This document shows positions 46,996 through 51,103 of a stretch of DNA of 51,103 bases, piece after piece. The stretch is from contig NZ_WNZY01000032.1 of NCBI RefSeq assembly GCF_009725205.1, positions 1 through 51,103 of the forward strand, given 5' to 3'. The translations under genes were made by a program, and so were the position numbers. Source of the DNA: Paenibacillus timonensis. Lineage in GTDB: Bacteria > Bacillota > Bacilli > Paenibacillales > Paenibacillaceae. Numbering within the stretch: position 1 is the stretch's first letter; each line of letters begins with the position of its first letter. The notes beneath the pieces were generated by a model, which saw only the letters and a list, made by a program, of their open reading frames with translations, searched no databases and was not told the origin of the DNA.

Positions 46996-48750
46996 ATGGA
47001 GCATATTGCGCTGTACCGGGCTTGGCGGCCGCAGTCGTTTCAAGACATGGTGGGGCAGCAGCATATCATCCGCACGTTGCAGAATGCGATCCGCGAACAG
47101 CGGCTGTCGCATGCCTATCTGTTCAGCGGTCCGCGGGGAACCGGGAAGACCAGTGCCGCGAAGATTTTGGCCAAAGCCGTAAACTGTGAAAAGGGTCCTG
47201 CAGCTGAACCGTGTAATGAATGCGATGCGTGCCGGAGGATTACAGCTGGCGCCGTCATGGACGTACTTGAGATTGACGCCGCTTCCAACCGGGGGGTTGA
47301 GGAAATCCGCGACCTGCGGGAGAAAGTCAAATATGCCCCTACGGAAGTGCGGCAGAAGGTTTATATTATCGATGAAGTCCACATGCTGACCACGGAAGCT
47401 TTCAACGCGCTGCTAAAAACATTGGAGGAACCGCCTCCGCATGTGATGTTTATATTAGCGACCACCGAACCGCACCGTTTGCCGGCAACCGTCATCTCGC
47501 GTTGTCAGCGCTTTGATTTCCGCCGGGTATCACTGGAAGAACAAAGTGAACGACTGCGGATGATCTGCGAACAAGAGGGCATCGAAGCGGAGAAGGAAGC
47601 GATCGATTATATCGCCAGATTGTCTGACGGCGGGATGCGCGATGCGTTAAGCGTATTGGATCAGATCGCATCATTCTCGGGTCGTAAGGTCTCGTACCAA
47701 CAGGTGCTGGACATGACCGGCGGCATCGCCTCTCGGCAGTTTGCAGAGCTGGCCAAAACCTTGCTGGCCGGTGACATCGGCGGGATGTTGCAGATGATCG
47801 ACGGCTTTATGCAGGAAGGTAAAAGCGCGGATAAGTGTATGGAGAACCTTCTATACTATTTCCGCGATTTGTTGATGGTCAAAATGGTACCGCAGGCGGA
47901 CAAGTTGACGGAGCGCGTGTTGGATCCGCAGGATTTTGCGGAGATTGCTGAAGCTTTTACAAAATCGCAGTTATTCCGCATCATCGATACGTTAAATCAC
48001 TATCAGACGGAAATGAAATACGCGGTCCAACCACAAACGCTGTTTGAGGTCGCTTTGCTGAAGATCTGTACGTTTGGAGGAGAGGGCGCCGAAGAGCAGC
48101 CGACGGGGGCTCGCGGCACAGGAGCGTCTGCCGATGCATCCGAGGTCCATCAGCTCCGGCGTCAGCTTGGAGAATTGGAAGCGAAGCTGGAACGGGCGCT
48201 GCAGGGCGGACTTGCCGCAGGAGGCAATGCCTCAGGAGGTTCAGCGGCTGGAGGAAGTCGGCCTTCGCGGAGTGCCGCTCCACGTGTGGCCTCGAAGGCA
48301 AAAATCCCAGCCGGGATGGATCATTATCTCGCTGCGCGCAATAGCCCGGAATTTCTGGATATCCAGCAAAAATGGAACCAAGTACTTCAGGCTGTCAAGG
48401 ACGCCAAGATTACAATCCATGCCTGGTTTGTAAATGGCGAGCCCGTATCGGTTTCGGAGGAGAATGTGTTAGTCGCGTTCAAAAACGATATCCACCGTGA
48501 GACTACGGAGAAGCCAGCCAATAAGCAGGTCATTGAAACGGTAATGGAACGCCAATTGGGCAAACCGTACCATTTGGTGACCATGATGCTGAAGGATTGG
48601 ACCGATGCGTTGCAAGGTGCTGGAGAACGGCCCGGCGGCGAGCCGCTCGAACTGGAGCCTCTGCCAGAGGATGGCGGGTCTGGGAAAGAACCTTGGGTGG
48701 ACGAAGCGTTAAGTATCTTCGGGGATGACCTGGTCGTTATCAAGGAATAA
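46996..48750 (+). CDS. dnaX: DNA polymerase III subunits gamma/tau
   Basis: 584 aa. AAA+ clamp-loader ATPase: Walker A SGPRGTGKTSAAK (Lys51), zinc module Cys64, Cys73, Cys76, Cys79, Walker B VYIIDEVHM (Asp126, Glu127), SRC motif in TVISRCQRFDF. A Gly/Ala-rich linker lies at about 375-435, and the C-terminal domain that binds the polymerase follows. ATG 46996 follows AAAGAGGTG. First gene of the dnaX-yaaK-recR cluster. Confidence 0.96.
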   Translation: MEHIALYRAWRPQSFQDMVGQQHIIRTLQNAIREQRLSHAYLFSGPRGTGKTSAAKILAKAVNCEKGPAAEPCNECDACRRITAGAVMDVLEIDAASNRGVEEIRDLREKVKYAPTEVRQKVYIIDEVHMLTTEAFNALLKTLEEPPPHVMFILATTEPHRLPATVISRCQRFDFRRVSLEEQSERLRMICEQEGIEAEKEAIDYIARLSDGGMRDALSVLDQIASFSGRKVSYQQVLDMTGGIASRQFAELAKTLLAGDIGGMLQMIDGFMQEGKSADKCMENLLYYFRDLLMVKMVPQADKLTERVLDPQDFAEIAEAFTKSQLFRIIDTLNHYQTEMKYAVQPQTLFEVALLKICTFGGEGAEEQPTGARGTGASADASEVHQLRRQLGELEAKLERALQGGLAAGGNASGGSAAGGSRPSRSAAPRVASKAKIPAGMDHYLAARNSPEFLDIQQKWNQVLQAVKDAKITIHAWFVNGEPVSVSEENVLVAFKNDIHRETTEKPANKQVIETVMERQLGKPYHLVTMMLKDWTDALQGAGERPGGEPLELEPLPEDGGSGKEPWVDEALSIFGDDLVVIKE

Positions 48751-48849
48751 CTAACCATCGGCCAGGTATAGACCGTAAAATCGTGGTTATGTTTTTTCTA
48801 TATATCGCATGATGTACATGCAGACCAATTAAAGGAGAAGTGAACGAGC

Positions 48850-49161
48850 GTGAACAATATGAACCAAATGATGAAGCAAGTGAAAAAAATGCAGGAGCAA
48901 ATGCTCAAAGCACAGGAGGAACTCGCCAGCAAAACGGTAGAAGGCACTGCGGGCGGCGGCGTGGTAACCGTAGAGGTGAATGGTCATAAGAAGGTACTGG
49001 CACTTACCATCAAACCAGAAGCGGTGGATCCGGACGACGTGGAAATGCTGCAAGATTTGGTGCTTACTGCAGTGAATGACGCTTTGACGAAAGCCGAAGA
49101 GTTGGCAAACCAGGACATGGGCAAGTTTACGGGCGGAATGAAAATTCCAGGCCTATTCTAA
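48850..49161 (+). CDS. yaaK: YbaB/EbfC-family nucleoid-associated protein
   Basis: 103 aa. N-terminal helix rich in Met, Gln and Lys ([19 protein letters not shown]), then beta strands [20 protein letters not shown] and a C-terminal helix, the standard YbaB layout. Dimers bind DNA. GTG 48850 is 12 bases after AAGGAG; ATG 48859 three codons later is possible. Always found between dnaX and recR in Bacilli. Confidence 0.94.
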   Translation: MNNMNQMMKQVKKMQEQMLKAQEELASKTVEGTAGGGVVTVEVNGHKKVLALTIKPEAVDPDDVEMLQDLVLTAVNDALTKAEELANQDMGKFTGGMKIPGLF

Positions 49162-49188
49162 TTTTACAAACTGAAGGAGAAGGCCCCA

Positions 49189-49788
49189 TTGTATTATCCC
49201 GAACCGATCGCGAAGCTGATCGATGCATTTACCCATTTGCCCGGTATTGGGCCGAAGACGGCGGCGAGACTAGCTTTTCACGTGCTACGCATGAAGGAAG
49301 ATGACGTCATCGATTTCGCTAAAGCGCTGGTTAGCGTGAAGCGTAACCTTCATTATTGCTCCGTCTGCTGCAACATCACGGATACGGATCCTTGCCGGAT
49401 ATGTCAGGATAAGACCCGTGACGCATCCGTCATTTGTGTCGTACAGGAATCCAGAGATTTGGTGGCGATGGAGCGGACGAAGGAATTCGATGGATACTAT
49501 CATGTGCTGCAGGGGGCAATTTCGCCGATGGAAGGCTTGGGACCGGATGATATTCGGCTCAAGGAGCTGCTAAACCGGTTGAGCGACGAGCGGGTGAAAG
49601 AGCTGATTTTGGCGACCAATCCGAACATTGAAGGGGAGGCGACGGCCATGTATATTTCTCGTCTCGTGAAGCCCTTCGATATTCGCGTCACCCGAATCGC
49701 TCATGGGCTGCCGGTTGGCGGCGACCTGGAGTACGCGGATGAAGTGACGTTATCCAAGGCGCTGGAAGGGCGCCGAGAACTAAATTAG
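49189..49788 (+). CDS. recR: Recombination mediator protein RecR
   Basis: 199 aa. Helix-hairpin-helix ([14 protein letters not shown]), C4 zinc finger (Cys57, Cys60, Cys69, Cys72), Toprim domain ([16 protein letters not shown]) and C-terminal Walker B-like segment. With RecF/RecO it loads RecA at gaps. Start TTG 49189, 8 bases after AAGGAGA. Confidence 0.96.
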   Translation: MYYPEPIAKLIDAFTHLPGIGPKTAARLAFHVLRMKEDDVIDFAKALVSVKRNLHYCSVCCNITDTDPCRICQDKTRDASVICVVQESRDLVAMERTKEFDGYYHVLQGAISPMEGLGPDDIRLKELLNRLSDERVKELILATNPNIEGEATAMYISRLVKPFDIRVTRIAHGLPVGGDLEYADEVTLSKALEGRRELN

Positions 49789-49811
49789 ATTTTTACTTAT
49801 CGTTTGGTACT

Positions 49812-49861
49812 GAAGAACTTTAGGTCCGGGCTTTCGCTTGGGGCCTGAAGTTCTTTTTGTT
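49812..49861 (+). terminator. Intrinsic terminator after recR
   Basis: AAGAACTTTAGGTCC pairs with GGGGCCTGAAGTTCTT, followed by TTTTGTTTTC. Confidence 0.85.
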
Positions 49862-49936
49862 TTCTGACCGTCACGGTTCTAAGTTTGTCCTCTCCCCGAT
49901 ACACATGAAATAAACCGGATGGGGAGGCGATCAAGC

Positions 49937-50224
49937 TTGAAGATATTGAAACGCTGGGGCGAAGGCCGCTTAAACCAGGCTCGCGGAAACGAGGCGATGG
50001 ATTACAAACGGGAATTGTATGCGGAAGTGATCAATGCGCTGAGGGAGTGGGAACGAGCACGGATCGCTTTTCAGGAAGCGGTAGGGCACGATGAGGTAGA
50101 TGTAGCGATCTATACCTTGGAGGCGGCAGAGCGGAGGTACCAAATCCAACTCAAGGCGGCTAAGCAGGCGCAGGTGGATTGGGATGCTTTTCGGAACGGG
50201 TCCTATTATGGGGAAGGCTCATGA
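49937..50224 (+). CDS. yaaL: YaaL-family protein (DUF2508)
   Basis: 95 aa, mainly helical. The segment VINALREWERARIAFQEAVG followed by VDVAIYTLEAAERRY matches the DUF2508 family found beside bofA. Start TTG 49937, 9 bases after GGGGAGG; an earlier GTG/ATG-like frame start at 49919 lacks a site. Function unknown. bofA follows after 25 bases. Confidence 0.88.
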   Translation: MKILKRWGEGRLNQARGNEAMDYKRELYAEVINALREWERARIAFQEAVGHDEVDVAIYTLEAAERRYQIQLKAAKQAQVDWDAFRNGSYYGEGS

Positions 50225-50249
50225 ACATTTCATATAGGAGGGGAAAAAG

Positions 50250-50513
50250 ATGAAGCTTGTGCTGATCGGCATCCTTGTCGTGTCGCTGGCGCTGCTGTTA
50301 TACATTTTGTTCTCGCGTAAACTCGGATTGGTTTGGCTGCCGCGGTTCGGGCTCCATATCGTGCTGGCGGCGCTGGGCATTTATGTGATCAATTTCTCCG
50401 GGTTAATAACCGAAGTGTACATTCCGTTGAATCCGGTCACTTTAAGCACAGTAGTCGTGCTTGGCTTGCCTGGTGTCGCCCTGTTGGTGGGACTTAAATT
50501 AACTATGATTTGA
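50250..50513 (+). CDS. bofA: Pro-sigma-K processing inhibitor BofA
   Basis: 87 aa, three hydrophobic segments (LVLIGILVVSLALLLYILF, FGLHIVLAALGIYVINF, TLSTVVVLGLPGVALLVGL). The C-terminal VLGLPGVALL pattern is typical of BofA. It sits in the mother-cell membrane around the forespore and holds the SpoIVFB protease inactive until engulfment signals arrive. AGGAGGGG precedes the ATG. The recR-yaaL-bofA-rrn order is that of B. subtilis. Confidence 0.93.
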   Translation: MKLVLIGILVVSLALLLYILFSRKLGLVWLPRFGLHIVLAALGIYVINFSGLITEVYIPLNPVTLSTVVVLGLPGVALLVGLKLTMI

Positions 50514-50611
50514 CGGTTGACTCGGCCAGATCATCTATGGTACATTATAATTCGCTTCTCCGGCAGGACAAGCTGGACAAGGTCTTCCAGATGATGACAA
50601 TCAAAAAGTCC

Positions 50612-50641
50612 TTGACTAAAGAATGGGCAGCGTGATATATT
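50612..50641 (+). promoter_or_regulatory. Promoter of the second rrn operon
   Basis: TTGACT (50612-50617), 18 bases, TATATT (50636-50641), with TG one base before the -10. The start is probably the G at 50647. The leader carries the GATCTTTGAAAACTGAAC segment common before Bacillus-group rRNA genes. Confidence 0.75.
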
Positions 50642-50771
50642 ATAAAGGTCGCTGCTGAAACGAAGCGATAACGAAATACAGATGGTTTGATCTTTGAAAA
50701 CTGAACAACGAGTGAGTAATACAATGAGATTTTAAATCTCGTCAGTTTGTTTCAATGAGCAAGTCAAACAC

Positions 50772-51103
50772 TTTATTGGAGAGTTTGATCCTGGCTCAGG
50801 ACGAACGCTGGCGGCGTGCCTAATACATGCAAGTCGAGCGGAGTTAATCGGGAGCTTGCTCCTGATTAACTTAGCGGCGGACGGGTGAGTAACACGTAGG
50901 CAACCTGCCCGTAAGACTGGGATAACTACCGGAAACGGTAGCTAATACCGGATACGCAAGTTCCTCGCATGGGGAGCTTGGGAAAGGCGGAGCAATCTGT
51001 CACTTACGGATGGGCCTGCGGCGCATTAGCTAGTTGGTGGGGTAACGGCTCACCAAGGCGACGATGCGTAGCCGACCTGAGAGGGTGAACGGCCACACTG
51101 GGA
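50772..51103 (+). rRNA. 16S ribosomal RNA, 5' end (partial)
   Basis: Begins TTTATTGGAGAGTTTGATCC and contains the universal GAGTTTGATCCTGGCTCAG primer site, AACGCTGGCGGCGTGCC and ACATGCAAGTCGAGCG. The gene runs off the end of the window. Confidence 0.97.

Overview
The window is a stretch of chromosome from a Gram-positive, endospore-forming Firmicute, most likely Paenibacillus or a close relative. The evidence is Bacillus-type core genes, sporulation genes (spo0F, bofA, sspP, a KinA-like sensor kinase), a long Bacillus-type SRP RNA, two c-di-AMP riboswitches, strong AGGAGG ribosome binding sites and frequent GTG/TTG starts. It runs from one ribosomal RNA operon to the next: the 3' end of a 23S gene and a 5S gene open it, and a rRNA promoter and the 5' end of a 16S gene close it.

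Layout. (1) 0.5-3 kb: a metallo-beta-lactamase-fold hydrolase and an ECF-like sigma factor paired with a ClpP paralogue. (2) 3.3-9.6 kb: guaB, dacA, pdxS, pdxT, serS and tRNA-Ser(UGA), the same order as near the Bacillus subtilis origin. The tRNA is followed by three tandem 187-bp units built from its own 3' end. (3) 10.3-13.4 kb: sspP, a YitT-family membrane protein, a lipoprotein and tadA. (4) 13.4-19.4 kb: a DnaA-box cluster, a sporulation-type histidine kinase, rluF, motAB, a small unknown protein, a pterin carbinolamine dehydratase and a cytochrome c. (5) 19.6-25.2 kb, mostly minus strand: a GNAT acetyltransferase, two NlpC/P60 cell wall hydrolases each behind a c-di-AMP riboswitch, a membrane protein and an M1-type metallopeptidase. 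(6) 25.2-44 kb: the block ywhD, mpg, pbpG, speE, ywiB, argS, rpoE, pyrG, spo0F, fbaA, murA, rho, rpmE, which follows the B. subtilis ywhD-to-rpmE order, with a subtilase and a radical SAM gene added. (7) 44-51 kb: a frameshifted nuclease-like gene, a symmetric repeat, a GH18-like protein, then ffs, dnaX, yaaK, recR, yaaL, bofA and the next rrn operon.

How the genes work together. Most are housekeeping: nucleotide synthesis (guaB, pyrG), vitamin B6 (pdxST), translation (serS, argS, tadA, rluF, rpmE), transcription (rpoE, rho), cell wall (dacA, murA, pbpG, NlpC/P60 pair) and DNA replication/repair (dnaX, recR, yaaK, mpg). Sporulation signalling is represented at several levels: sensor kinase, Spo0F phosphorelay protein, BofA checkpoint and SspP.

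The most unusual content is non-coding. A roughly 170-190-bp structured repeat family occurs once inside the variable hairpin of a c-di-AMP riboswitch and again as a 188-bp-period tandem array upstream of ywhD; its paired segments differ in sequence between copies but keep their pairing. There is also the tRNA-Ser-derived tandem array, a DnaA-box cluster between tadA and the sensor kinase, a pyrG leader that fits CTP-sensed attenuation, and a 15-bp motif repeated with exact dyad symmetry. All functional statements rest on reading the sequence and on family knowledge; no database search was run.
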